Shown here: in pieces, positions 49,376 to 63,500 of the stretch | Numbering within the stretch: the first letter of the stretch is position 1 | How the letters are laid out: each line of letters opens with the position of its first letter | Assembly: GCF_000150275.1 (NCBI RefSeq) | Contig: NW_002060943.1 | Location: 4,360,008 to 4,424,007 of the forward strand | Length of the DNA: 64,000 nt | Reading direction: 5' to 3' | Source: Trichoplax adhaerens | Taxonomy: Eukaryota > Placozoa > Uniplacotomia > Trichoplacea > Trichoplacidae | Program-made: the position numbers and the translations under genes | The notes under the pieces: model-generated | Database searches by the model: none | Seen by the model: the letters and a program-made list of their open reading frames with translations, nothing else | What the model was told of the DNA's origin: nothing

Positions 49376-51929
49376 ATAGATAGATATTTACATATTACTG
49401 TACAGTATGCGATCAATCGAAATTTGGCTTTATTTGCATTAATTGATGATGTGAAACAGCGTCGTGCTGTACCATTTGTCGCCAAAAGGAGTAAGATTAT
49501 CATTTTGTATGAGCCCACAATGTATTTGTCTACGTTGGAACCTCTTTATTGCACTGATTCCAATTTCTAATAGTAGACAAGTATTTTAATGATTCGATCG
49601 AAAATAGAAAACTTTGTTGCGCTTACTCTATTTCATAATTTACTTTATGATCGAGAATTATGCGAACGAATATGAAGTTGGTGTTGATCAATCCTATTTC
49701 TGCGACTGTCATACTGTATCCATGTACCGAATTGTAACGTAGATATACAAATTCGGTGACATATTTATAGACTACAGTTTTTTGATGACGTAATTCCAAT
49801 AAGCATGATCTACATTCTGTAATAAAATTCAATTACTTACCAGTCATTCAGCTGAAGAAAATTTTGAATTTCGCTATTTATAATATCAAATATTACTTGT
49901 TTCCGTCAAGTCTTAATGCCAATGATTTGAATTGGCACCGGAATGCGGTATAGAGAATATACTTAAGTTTCAAAGTACGCAACTGACATTAATTAAGTAT
50001 TTTCTGTAAAGCCTACGGAAGCTAGGAAATCTTGCAATCAAATGGAATAGTTATTTTATAGAATGTGTATAGCAATACTATAGTAGATTGCTCGAGGTTT
50101 ACATTGATTTATATATAGTAAAAAGTAAATCATTTTTAGGTGTATGATCTAATTACTAGTTACAACGGAAATTTAAACAGCAAATATCGGAATTATTGCA
50201 AGTGAGATGGTATAGTTCCTATGTTTATACGCGTTAATCTACCAGCCTTAGGGAACATAAACCGGCATATACCTACGGTAGAATTTTACATGATAAAAAT
50301 ACGCTTTCGGTGTATAAATTTACATTCAACTATAATACTTAAAGTCAAATCGATTGGTAAAATGCACTATAGATTTACCTTAAACAAGTAACCCTCGCCA
50401 AAATTGCTGATTTAGAGTAAATTTTTACATTATTTCGAGAAATATAATGACAAGCTACCAACATACAGTTACAGCTGTTCAAGGGTTAACTGATCTAGAC
50501 CAGTAAACATTTGTTCGCAAATTCATTGTTAAGAAATTTATCAATCATAACTTCAATCAGAAAACGCAATAGTAATAATCAATTAACATTTGGGGATTGT
50601 TGTCTACAACACGACAAACTCTAATAATATTTTTAATCACACGACAGTATATCATTACAGTTATTCTACTATCGTAAATTACTACTAGTTATACGCAAGG
50701 AGCATCAAGCTCCGTAACAGATGCCTATCAGTATATTTCGCTTAATGAATTTCTCATGTACCTCATTGACGAACTATTAGCAATTTATCTATCGTTGCAT
50801 TTATATGCGAGTACGAATCTGCTTACTGTTATGGCTTATATAGATGCATTAAAGCGACTGTCATAGGATATTTGAGAATTACGTTCTCGTTCGGTTATTT
50901 ACTATAGTTACAATAATTAATTGTGACGTATTAAAAAGGCAGAATTTTATGAATATCCTTGGAAGCTAGCTATAAATTTCGATATATGGCATTCAGATAT
51001 TTTGCTAGAAAGGCCCGCTGAATCTTTAAATTTGTATATCCAAATATTTTATTATGCGGGAGTCTGTAGTGGTACAATCATCAGACTATTTGCAATATTA
51101 TCATAAGGTCTATTGTAACTAGGCTATCAATGGTCTAAATATATAGCTATCTGCAATATCTCACTTTCAGTTTTTAATGACTTTGGTATTTTGCGTCTAT
51201 ATTTATATATCGATATTAGCTATTGGACTAGATTTATGCATAGGATGATGGCGTGAAATCCGACGTCCTCGAGTCATTTAAAATAGTAAAATGCTAGTGG
51301 TAGCCAAAATATACCTTTTGGTTATAGCTATTGAATTGAAATCATTTTTGTAAGTACTAATGGTGACTTAGTAAGTAACTGGAAGCTTATTAAATAAATA
51401 ATGCTTTATATTACAATTAATTACCGTTAGTAGATCAATACACCAAGTATACTATTAAACCATTTAGGATTAATAATTTACGTTCTGTTGTCTTCTGCAA
51501 TATCGTATACTATATAGCATATAAGCAGTTGATTAGTAGAAAGAAATTACAGAAAGGTTTAATATTACATATCGTATAATTCATAGTTGGCGTACTAGTT
51601 TAGTAATAATCATATATCAGTAAGGTTAAATATGTCTATGGTTAGCTATTATTAATTGAACTGATTGAATAGATAATGTTAAAATTATATATCACAATGG
51701 CAAGACATGCCATTACTGTATTAAGGTTTAATATCGAAATTCTTTTACCGCTGGGATACCATAATTGAATCCTGTCATTAATTTATTTGTAATTATTGAT
51801 TCAACTGGTTTCATCAATAAAGCTCTGTATCGGCTAGAATAGATTGGAAAATCGACGAAAAGATCAAGACTTTTAATACTGAAAGTTGATTATCGCTAGC
51901 ATGCTGCTATATCAGTCGTCATACCCATC

Positions 51930-52610
51930 GATATAGGATTACTAATTATAGATTCCGATTCATTACCTTATCGATAACAGTGATATTACTAGTCCATAGA
52001 CTGATTTCAAATATTGGCAAAGCTTGTACAGGAAATTCTAAATTGTTGCAGTACTAACTTACGTCCATATATAATTGGCCACAACAAAATAACGATATGA
52101 AATTATTAATTATCGATTTCGATCAGATTATCCTATCGACAACATCGATAAGTCCATAGGCTGATTCTAAATGTTGATAAAATCCTCATAAGAAGTTCTA
52201 AATTATTGCCACACTTTTATACTTCCAAATATATGATACGACGGCCAATTAACTATTTCAACCGCAACAACGTAATGATTTGGAATTACTAATATTGATT
52301 TCAATTACATTGTCCCATCGACAACAGAGATATTGCTAGTCCATAATCTGACTTTAAATGTTGACAGAACTGTTACACAAATTTCTAGATTATTGCAGTA
52401 TCAATATTTTTTCATATACGAGGATATATTACGACCAATGATCTTTAGGCGTAACAACATAATGATATGGAATTGTTAATTATTGATTTGAATCCAGTTA
52501 TCCTATCGACAATTGCAATATTGCTGATTTCAAATGTTAGCAGAGCTTCTATAGGAAGTCCTTAATTGTAGTAGGGCCAATATACGTCAATATATATAAA
52601 TGTTATACAT
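51930..52610. repeat. Satellite-like array, four diverged units of 160-190 bp
   Basis: Four successive units share landmarks in the same order: ggaatt[ag][ct]taat-attgattt, then atc[cg]tatcgacaa, then atattgctagtccata or its relics, ctgattt[ct]aaatgttg, and a late attattgcagta. Unit starts are near 51938, 52098, 52280 and 52468. Divergence is substantial, so this is an old array. Confidence 0.75.
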
Positions 52611-53379
52611 AATTGATTGCCACTTTTCTTGAGTAGGCACGTTAATTGTTACGTCATGATTAGGATTGCATAGTGTATCTCATAGCAACACTCCTCAGAT
52701 AGCCATGTGATTTGTAAAGGTTGCCATGGAAAGGAGAGGCTGGATGAAATGGAGGGAATTATTAACCCCGATAAGGCCAGTTTGAGTTGAGTAACAGAAG
52801 TTTAATGTAATGCATTGTATTAATTGTATCGAAGTAGAATCGATGCAAGCATTTAATTATAATAGAATAAATTTGCTTGTATATGATGAAAGACAGTTTA
52901 ATCAATATTCTATTGTAAATGGCATATATAGATTTGATATTATGCCGCTCGTTCATTACTCTATTCTATAAGTATTAATATGTAGTTAGGATTTAGATTA
53001 CCTATTTTATTGTGCAATATTAATTAATTATTGTAGTATGTATTGTGTAGGCATTTTTCCATATATTCTATTCTCTACACTATTAAATATACAGTTATGG
53101 CGCATAGCGGGTTTTCTTCTATACAGATACCTTTTTCACTCGTTAGAAGGTTAAATTGAATTTTCATACAAGTTATTATAGATGCCTTTCCAACTTGATA
53201 TTGAACTATTGTTGACTGTACTAAACCATTCATTAAATTCATATAAGTTCTATTATCATCGCACTGATATTAATATGCAGGAAGGAAATTTAGAGATTCG
53301 CATTTTGGAGCTTAGGACTTAAGTGAGAGATTTTTTATGGGTCAATAAGTTGTCGCTGCTATTCCATAATCTTGCCTTC

Positions 53380-53930
53380 AATCACGTTATATCAAAACTT
53401 TCGACTTTATTCTAGCTTTCCAAGTAGCTCTTTTATTGGCAATCCTTAAGTCTTATTCTTTCAACGATTTGAGTCTTCCTTGGTGAGAAATTTTACGATG
53501 CATTGAAAATAGGAGTTTGGCTGCCATTCTTGCTTAGAAGGGGATAATTCAAGTCAATGATCAATGCTTTATCTAGTTATTCACCATACAACAACACTGT
53601 GGTCATACAGAAGAATTTAGCCAACAATTCCAGTCGAGTTACAAGAATTCTATTCTCTAATATTTGAAGATTAATCGATAGAACGATTATTACTACACTT
53701 GGCAAACTAATAATCCGATATTAATTGGATCCTTTCCTATCGACGAATTGCAATTGCTCGCCAAGACTGAAAGAAGAAACTTGGGAATTAGAACTGTGAT
53801 GATCAAATATTAACACACTGTGTTCATCTAAGAATTACTGGTCAATCCCATACTTGTTTATCAAACTCATCTTTACTCATCGATTATGTGGATCGTCTTA
53901 CTATCCAATGGATGCTCTCTCTTCTAATTA
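53380..53930 (+). pseudogene. Stop-interrupted protein-like stretch, possible old pseudogene
   Basis: Two adjacent frames contain low-stop segments that look protein-like, such as FLGEKFYDALKIGVWLPFLL in one and YTWQTNNPILIGSF followed by IDELQLLAKTERRNLGIR in another. Stops and apparent frameshifts break them. No family was recognised. In AT-rich DNA this could arise by chance, so the call is weak. Confidence 0.15.
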
Positions 53931-54572
53931 TGACAAATTCACCTTATTAATCGACTAATGACGATAGAATATCCCAACTTATTTGTTGAAACTTATTCTA
54001 TGATATTGCATTTAAAGGATTGAAATTAAAGTTCAGTTTGAGTTGGTTTATTACTTGATTCTGCCGGTACTCTTGGCTGTATCATTTAGTAACCTCCTCT
54101 ATTTCAAGTTATTCATCGAATCGACCGTTCTACTTTCGTCGTTTACATGATATAACCCATTTTTGGTCTGATTCTTTCTTCTTAAGGTAATTGTAAATAT
54201 TTCTATCATTTTCAACGCGCCTTACATATTAATCGACAGTTTATTAAGCATCATTTCACAAATTATAATGAACATATTGTTAAATGCATTTCAGTTCTAT
54301 TTCTACTTAATTGTGCATAATTATTACATAATCAATATTCTAATTAGAAGTTTTTTTACTTTCCAACGTTCAATCTTCCTTCATAAATTTTCATTAAACT
54401 ATTATTGTAGTAAACAAGGCTTGAGAATTAATCAGTAGCAAAAGTGTTGGTGGTAACACTGGTTAACTGGTTGAACTGATATCCTCAGTTGATATCAAGA
54501 AATTGATAAAATTAGTTAATACTGGTTAAAGAAAGGATTATTGCCGACGAAAATCGAATTATTAGGTAAAAC

Positions 54573-57500
54573 ATGGATTGGGAAAAGTATGCTGGGACAT
54601 TTACAGCTGATTTGGATCATGCTGATATGGAAGAATTGCGCTCAGAGCGTACAATTCAACAAATTATTAAGGTAAGCCATTTTGAGCAGTCAATTCTTTA
54701 AATCAAAGCGTACAATTTGATTGTCATTTCTCTCAATTGTGCCCATAACAGACATTGAACAGATATTTGACATTCACTTTTGAGTACTAATTCTGCCTCT
54801 TGTTTGATGTCTTTTCACATGGATGCCAATAGAAATTGTCAATTCTATAATAGATTATGCAAGTGTAGTGTGATGTATAACTCCTTTATGCGACTATCAT
54901 AGTAGATAATGAGAGCCCGGATGATGATAGAAAATAGTTATTTGACTCAGATCCTGAATGAATTTCTTCAAATTTAAGATTACACTGTTGCAGCTGTTTA
55001 GACTACATTGTAACCGCAATAACGGAATCCAAATGAATATTGACCTATGCAGTGAAATGATCTTCAGTTAGAGACTTTTAGGTTAAGATTTTCGCGAGGA
55101 AATTTCCTACTATTACCATCTTGAAAGCTTGATCAAATACTTCTCTCTATTATCACTCACATCTGTATGAATCTTTGATTCGAAAGTAGTAATCCATCTT
55201 CAATCGATTATTGAATACTAAGATATATACAATAAATTTATTACTTTATCGATTCAGTCAATTATTCTTTATTCTTTTCTCCGTCAATTTATCGTCTATA
55301 GACTGCTGAAGAAATTGACAGTTTAACCGTGGATGAAAATTTAAATGATATTGAAAGGGCTCTTTTCTTACTCAGGTATAGTTTATCCTTTTGTGGTTTT
55401 GCTACCATCAAATGGGATGGTAGTACAGTGGCATACATACGTGCATATGATGATTTTAGTTTGAGTCATGTTATTTTGTAAAGATTTTTAAAGCGGATTT
55501 GGTTGGGATAATTGGTGGGTTTAATTCGGACATTCTTCACGATCTAGCAAAAAATGATGAATTAGTTTTGTTTCATAGCAAGAATACTTAATTATAAGAA
55601 CAAGAATTACGCCTATTTTCTTTTGATTTAATAGAGTTTTGTTTTCATTGGATTGTGTTAATTTTTGTTTTGCATAATTTCCTCTGCTTGAATATTTGTA
55701 CTTACGGCAAATCTTTGTCACAGACAAAAATTTAGAAAAAAATGACGCAGAAATTGATAAGTTAGACAATTTCTCCATCTTTTTCATTTGCATAAGTCAT
55801 AACATGATTGTAACCAACTCTATCATGGTATATGACTTTGTAATAGCTGGATCTTAATTTGAAATGGCATTTAGTTTACTTGGCAATTGTAAAATAATTT
55901 TGAAACATTTTTAAACTCTCGATCACGAGTAATCTCTATTACAGACTATTAGCACAAGGTATATCCAGGCTATTATTTCAAATGGCCTCAAAAGAGTTCG
56001 CCAGCAATATTTTTAGAGCCATCCATTAGTAACTAGATTCACATAACTGTTGTTTGGGATATTAAGATGTGGGGACTAGCTGCAAATCAGTTTATGTTTT
56101 CCTCGTATTGGAGCCCTTTTGAACCATGAAATTATTCAGTGTTCAGATGTAGAAAATTGCAGCATGCTTGATAGATTAGATATCACGACTCATTAATTCA
56201 ACGATAATCTTCAATGGACGGATTAAATTTTATTATTTGCGAGTACAACACCATATTTTGATTAAGTTTAAAAATTAAAACAGGCTAGCAGTAGGTGGAG
56301 TTTATGTTCCAATTATTGATCAATGATTTTACTAGTAGTAGAAATTGACTAAACGCTTTAATATTCATAACGTAAGATTAATCGATCTACCTAAAGCCAA
56401 GATAATTTAGGAATCGATTTTTCATTTCACTAATTTTAGTCATGGCTGAAATGGATTAAACGCTTTTTGTCATAATGCAAGATTAATCGATCTACCCAAA
56501 GCCAAGATAATTTAAGAATCGATATTCCATTTCTTTAATTTTAATAATAGTAGAAATGGATTAATTGCTTTTATTAGTCTTAATGCAAGGTGATCGATCC
56601 ACTCAAAAATCCGATACTTTAGAAATCGATTTTCTATTTCACTGACTTTAGAAATAGTAGAAACGGATTAAATACTTTATTATTCATAATGCAAGATCAA
56701 TCGATCTACTTAAAGCCCAGATAATTTAAGTATCGATATTCTATTTCACTGCTTTAGCCATAATCCTAGTAGCGAGAATATTTATTGAAGATAGCTCTAC
56801 TTTTTCAGCATATGTACGCTATTAAAGGTTATGAATCTGTTTAATTTCGTTAACTTATAGCCTTACTCGTTTCATCAATAACTATATACGGTAGTTTAAC
56901 TGAAATTTCTCATCTTTTGAGGTTGCCGCAATAACTATTTTTCAAGTTATTACCTCATTGTAGGCTCTCCGCTTCGTGCTAATGTTACGCTCTAATTTAA
57001 ATTATACTAACTAATGGGTGAAATAGATCCATTTGCTACTGGGGAAATACCATAGTGTGAAGCACACCAACCTTAGTTGTCACCACTGTATTACAAAGTC
57101 CTCGTAGTTGGTACCCATATTTACTTTCATTCCATAACGACCCAGTAGAGCATCTTAATCATTCCTCTATGTACTCGTAGTTTATTCCGGTCTTTAATTG
57201 ATGGAATATTATCTTCAAAAGATTATCCTACGACTACAAAATGAAGTAACTATAGAGCATAGACAAATTCAGATGTGACCTTAATAATATCCTGTAGTAA
57301 AGTCAATTCTCTAGGGTCTTCACTATATCAAACTAAGTGGATTTAAAACTCGAATTAAGCTTTATTACCATAAATCCAACCGTAACTGTATTTACAACAG
57401 ACTATGAACAAGAAGACTCTCGATTTACTCATTGCATTGGCTTATAAATCCTAGCGCATGATCTATTTAGTAATGGTAGTAAAATTATTACGCTTCCACG

Positions 57501-60500
57501 CGCTAAGCACGGGCACTGAATTACTATATTTTGCCGGGTCGCGAGCAACTAATCTCGTTAAACTACGCAAGTATTACAGCCTACGGTAGTGCATATTAGT
57601 AATTCCATACTTAATTAAGAATTTAACTCAAGTACTAAACTCACGGCTCTACATATCCGAATTTTGTAGCAGCGCTCAATAGCATTTCTTAAGAGCTTTT
57701 ATAGCCAAAATTAGATCAAGTAATTGTCAGTATTCTGATTTTGTGGTACGATAGGCTATTACATGAGTGTCTTTACGCAATGAGAAATTTTATAATTAAG
57801 AACGGTAAATAGTTTATTCCATCGACGATGTTTGGAATAAAGTATCTTCAAGAATAATGAAATAGAAGCATTGCCCAATTCTGATTCGAATTCCCTCTTT
57901 ATAGTGATAAATACTTGTACATTCTTACCATCTATTCTATAAATAAGATCTATTTTAGGCCTATACAGTCGTATAAATTCTGATTAATAAATTTTGACAC
58001 AGTGAGAACAATCTTTCGATCTCAAGATTATTATGATCCTATCAATATTTGCACGAGTAAAACATGAGGGTTTATCTCGAGTGCAATTCGATTGTAAAGA
58101 ATTCGGAGAATATTTTAATAAATTGAATTATAATTTTGGATACAAGATTGTTCACATGGTTGACTTCAACTTTTATGGGCAATTAACTTGAAATGATACA
58201 ATATGGCCATTTCATCACCACAAAGGGAAATTGACACTGCAGCTTTATTCTTTACTGTCTCCAATGGCTGCCTAATTGTCAACTCTGGAGCCCTTCCTGA
58301 AACTGCAATTCAGATTCCTGATCCGTTTTTTGTAATAGATGTTTGATAGAATGGAAAGTTTCAATAGCATAGTCACACTTACCTTTCGACATATTAAGTC
58401 GAATGTATTGGCACGACAGCTATAGTATTATTTTATCATGGTAGCATCGGCGAATTAATAACTAAACTTTTAGTTGGATTAGGTCATGAAAGGGAATACA
58501 GTGTCCGATGTAGCTAAAACTCAACTTTACAGCAGAAATTATGTATATTGACAAATCAAAGTAAATGATGTCTTTGCGACCTGAAAGAACAGTGACAGCT
58601 TTGATCGACTCTCATTATGGTATAGAAATAAGTTTTTAAGCGCTCGTCCTTATTGTTATTTAATAAACATTACTTTACGGAAAAATTGCAACCGATATAT
58701 CCATTATTGACCCTATTTATCGGTAAGTTAGCAAGGAAAGTGATGTACTTTTAGTATTGGCGTAGTGAGCATCTATAATCTAATGATTCATTAGATATCC
58801 CAAAATCCACCTAGAAGAAAACTATCAAGGTTTAATTTATCACTGTAACGGAAGTACCTTTATAAACATATAAAAATAATAAACGAAAAAGGACACATAA
58901 TATGTTGGATTGATTCTTCTCTATTTGAAGAATCATCTAGGCCTTATTCGATAGCCCCTTGATTCCAATTGCACCTGTGAAGTGTAATCGTGGAATATAC
59001 GACTTACGATAGTAAAATTATGTAGGGAATTTAACTCACTACGCGATGGGTTTCGAATAGTGATATGACAGAGCCTCTATCGTCATAGAGGATGATGATC
59101 AAAATGATAGTAGTTTGTCCTCATGCCTATGTCTTATTGATGCTAAATTACTGCAATTTTATTAATAAATTGATATCGAAAATGATTTACTATACTACTG
59201 ATATATAAGCCGTAATTCTGTACATTCTGTTATTTTGTTTAATGCCTGAGTAGCCATTTGAAGGAAAACTACCAAGATTTAAATTATCGCTGTTATTAAA
59301 GGACTTTGATTGAGTTTTAGAAATTTAATTAAAAAGCTGATAGACTATCTGCTAGACTGCTTTTACTCGATTTGAAGGATCATCAAGTCTTTAATTGATA
59401 AGTTCTAAATTTAAATTGTCCTTATAAAGACGAGCGCGGAAGGTAATGCGATGCTAAGATTCATTGGAGAAGTTTAGACTATCCACATGAATGAGTTATA
59501 GCCATGTGTCTCGAATAGTGATAGGACTGTACTATAGCCAATTTCATCACAAAATTGGATGATGAAGCACTCGTATATCATAATCTCTATGTTCCTTTAA
59601 CACGGAAAATATTTTAACCATTAGGCACTAGACAGAGATCGTTCCTTTTCCTTTATGTAAAACCATGAAGCAGTTTTAGAGGATATTCTCGAATTAATTA
59701 TTCTGACTCGTTGCGATAGATAAATAAGTGTGGAATAAAGATTAAAGTTCTATTTACTGCTAGTGTATTCTTTCAGTTTGGCTAGGCTTTATATCTATTT
59801 CAATAGTCTACTCCAAAAACTCTCCTACTATTCAGTAATCAAATCAATTGATGCCAATTGTTTTATTTTGGGGGCTGCTATTGTTAACCCGGAGTTTAAA
59901 ATGGCATCCTTAATCGTTTAGTACCTGTTAAATCCGTCATTTATGTTTCTGTCGTATAGAAGCTGTCCACTCTTTACAATTGCAAATTACGAATTGGATT
60001 GTTTCTTGTCGTCAACTTTGATCCTTGCCATTGTTTGTTAGAAAAGCTCTTTAGATTTAAAAAATGAATTCAAGTTGTCATTGAATTTTTTGTTTTTCAC
60101 TGACGACTGTGATTGTAAAAGCTTCGGGATAGGGCTAACAAAGGGAGTTGCCATTTGTATATTACTGTAATCCTATCTTTTCCAAAAATTTAGACCATAC
60201 TTTAGACGATATACCAGATATATCTGCTTTATATCATAGATAAAGAATTAGAGAAAGATCGTCTGATGAGTAATCATTGCATTAATGAATAACTATTCTT
60301 GACCCATCGCATAGCAGCTTGAAAAGCGATCAGATTTTATAGTGACTTAAAATTAATGTAAAAATCGGGAAAACTGTAACATTTCCTCGCCAAGTTCTGT
60401 CTAAAATTGTAGCCATAGTCTATACAAATTATACATTATCAGCAATATTAATATTTTAATTCTTCACAATATTTGAACTGCTAAAGCTATATTAGACGAT

Positions 60501-63500
60501 CCATGCATTAATTACAATTCTTGCATATCGTTTCGTGTTACTGAATGTTAAAGTCTAATTACCAATAATTTTGACGTGATTTTCCATAACGAAAAGGTTA
60601 TCTAACATAGTAACAGAATCAATATAGAGTTAAGCGAAACCAAACGATAAAAACTATATTATTTTACATTTTAATTTATATGTAACGAGAATTTTTCTAT
60701 TTGATATAAATAGTTCCAACCAAGATATTCAACGTGAAAGCGTCATCAATACTTTAATAAAGCTGCTAAAATGCCATCAAAAGGAAACTTTAAAATGCAT
60801 AGTGCCGAAGCTTCAAGTAAGTTGCTAGTTTAGTACCATCATACTGCCATGGATTAATGTGACAACGAATATGGTACTTATTGATAGTTTCACAGTTAAA
60901 CTAATGTCTATATCTTATGTATATACGTAAGAAATTTATGCTAAATCTACAAAATATTGTAGCTTTAACCTCTTAAGATTAAATTTATTAATATATCAAC
61001 ATCTGCGTATATCTTAATTGATAATATCGCAACAAAATTGTACGCATTAATTGGTATTATGACCCACTTTTACAGGAAATTTTACCACTTGAGCCAAATC
61101 ATGTTCATACGTTAGCATCATCTGTCTTTCAAAGTATTGGTCGTTTAGGCATAGTTAACGCAGATACATTTGCTCAACATTTCTTTCCTATTATTCAAGC
61201 TAATACTGATCACAAAGATAGCAGTAAGTAAACTAAATATTTAGTTATATAATCCTATAAACTATCAGCTCAATTTATAGACTTGCATTGTAGATTAGAG
61301 TAGAGTACTGAAATTTTTAGGATGAGAAATTCTTATTTATATCTCTGTTATAACATCCTATAGGTGTTGCTAGCATATGGTTTGATAACTTAGTTTTTAG
61401 TATAACCATCATTCCTCGCCATCAACTCCAGGAAAGGGTAAACTGAAATGAAAGCAAAGAAATTATGGAAATATCTAATTAAGAGCACAACTATGTCTCT
61501 TTTAAATAATTTCATTAGCAGTTTCTAGCCTAAGTATTTGTTCTACATCTGTATTTAGGTTTTACCCATGCTTATTGATAAAGCAAAGCTTTCCCAATCG
61601 GTAGCTTCGCGGCTATCCAGTTGCTTATTATCCGGTAGCTTAGCTCGACGATTTGATTCAGAATGGTAACTAAACAGCTCAAATATTAGTCGATCTTCGA
61701 ATTTGATATAATCAATTCACATTATTATTTGCTATTTTAATATGCTATTAATTCCATGCAAAACGTTCCAATTCCTAGGATCAATAAAAATATAATCCCT
61801 ATAGTAAAAAGTTTATGTCAAGACGTAGATTATGAAGTACGCGGAAGAATGTGTGCTAATTTACCTCCAATTATTCAATCATTAAAGTAAGCCCATGATT
61901 AGATAACTTAACATTTGATTTAAGCTATTTTAATATATAAAATTGAGTAATCATCTGTTATACATTCTTGGCACTATGATTTGCAATATACCAAAGATAT
62001 ATAGAAAACACATTCGTTTCTACTGCGGGCAGCATTTTATAATTTCAAAGTAACAATGTTTTTAGCTATGAGAACAGTCTTCTTTTATTCTCTTACGACA
62101 ATGTCATTATAGCACAGCAGATATTAAGCGATTTATCCTACCCGAATTAATTGAACTACTAAATGATGAAGAAAGCAGCGTGAGAATAGCAAGCTTAGCT
62201 TGCATAGCGGAAGCTGTAGATCCTCAAGATGCAGGTATTTATACATATTAGTCGATAATCTTATATTACAACTTCTTACTTTTAGTAATACATCTAAAAT
62301 TTTATTCGCTATTGCTCCATTTGTATTTCTTTCAATATGACGTTAAATCATCTCCCTAATTATAATAAATTGCAGTTATTCCTTGATATTCACTTTCTAT
62401 CTCATCTATAGAAATGATTTGCGTTAGCTACTCATTTAGCTATTGTGATCAGAGTTTCGCAGATATTTTGAACTGTCATGAAAGGAACCTTAATTTATTT
62501 CGATGATACATATTTCTGAGTTTTTTGATAGCTTTTGCATTATGTTTATAATAACTGTTAGTTAATCTTAAAATACAGAGCGAATTAAATTTGTAGTAAA
62601 ATTTTTAATTATAATTATTTTGTCTTTATCCTCTATACCAGCAACCAAGGAAAAAATTTATCCTACTATAAAACATTTATGCGAGTTAGCAGTTGATAAA
62701 CAAGATAATTCATTAACAGTAATTTCAAGATGTTATGGTAAACTTTGCATAGGATTGGATGGTAAGTTTTTATCAAGTTTTATCACCATCTTGTAGCAAA
62801 TACGTAAAAGTCAAGGATACTATTTTCTTATGAGTAAAGACATATCCTATAAAATTTCTGAAAATTATTTTCCAGACGGCTAAATTAGCGACTTTAAAGT
62901 TAATACATCATACAGTAGAAGAAGATACTACACATTGCATTGGTGAACTTAAAACGCCAGTGTGCCTTGTAATCGATTATTTTACATACGTTACGCTTTG
63001 GCTAATTTGAGTAATTGACAACGATAATATAGATGCTACATTAACAGATTACGGAAGTATCATGAAGGGAACGGTCATTATATTAAATTATTTCCTATTG
63101 CAGTTATGATCTCATTATATGTACGATACAGTTTAAGTACTTACAATTAATTGACAAAGAACGTTTATCATTAGTAGCATCTGTAAAATTGAAATAATGT
63201 TTACATTTTTTGCCTTGCATATGCTAGAGTAGGATAATAAGTTCAAGCTTTAATTATGATAGACTTTATTGCTAAATATAAGATCGTTCATTTTATTGTT
63301 TTATTCAAATTTCGCCTAGCAAATCTAACTAAAGATGAAAAAGAATGGTTGAAGTCGTTTTATGCTAAGATGTCAACATTAGGTCTTGGGCCATCCGATA
63401 AAGTAAAAACTCCAGTATCAAACTCTTTATTAAATTCAAATACTTTGAAGCAAACCTCACATGGTGTCAGCCAAGACTGTAGAATCAACTGTGCTTATAA

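Larger units (their letters stand above)
49064..54572. other. Gene-poor interval between XRN2 and PPP4R4
   Basis: About 5.5 kb without a supported gene. It contains the XRN2 3' region, an AT dinucleotide tract (49319-49375), a four-unit satellite (51930-52610), and a stretch (about 53380-53930) with protein-like but stop-interrupted frames. The end would hold the PPP4R4 promoter and 5' untranslated region. Confidence 0.5.
55376..60713 (+). other. PPP4R4: PPP4R4 intron 2, 5.3 kb
   Basis: It is bounded by donor ctcag|gtatag and acceptor ataaatag|t, joining ALFLL to SSNQDIQ as in other animals. It holds the four-unit satellite at 56331-56760, a diverged direct duplication at 58790-59600 and a long quasi-open frame at 59739-60170. 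Other introns of this gene are about 100-600 bp, so this one has expanded, or it harbours regulatory or nested content that I cannot identify. Confidence 0.8.

Noticed and set aside
49325-49570. 81-codon ORF downstream of XRN2
   Set aside because: Its first part is an AT dinucleotide tract and the rest shows no domain or splice partners.
55945-55958. 14-nt microexon between PPP4R4 exons 2 and 3 (acag|...|gtatat)
   Set aside because: It fits the phases with an alternative acceptor at 60724, but the direct join of exon 2 to the acceptor at 60713 gives LLSSNQDIQ, which matches the family without a gap.
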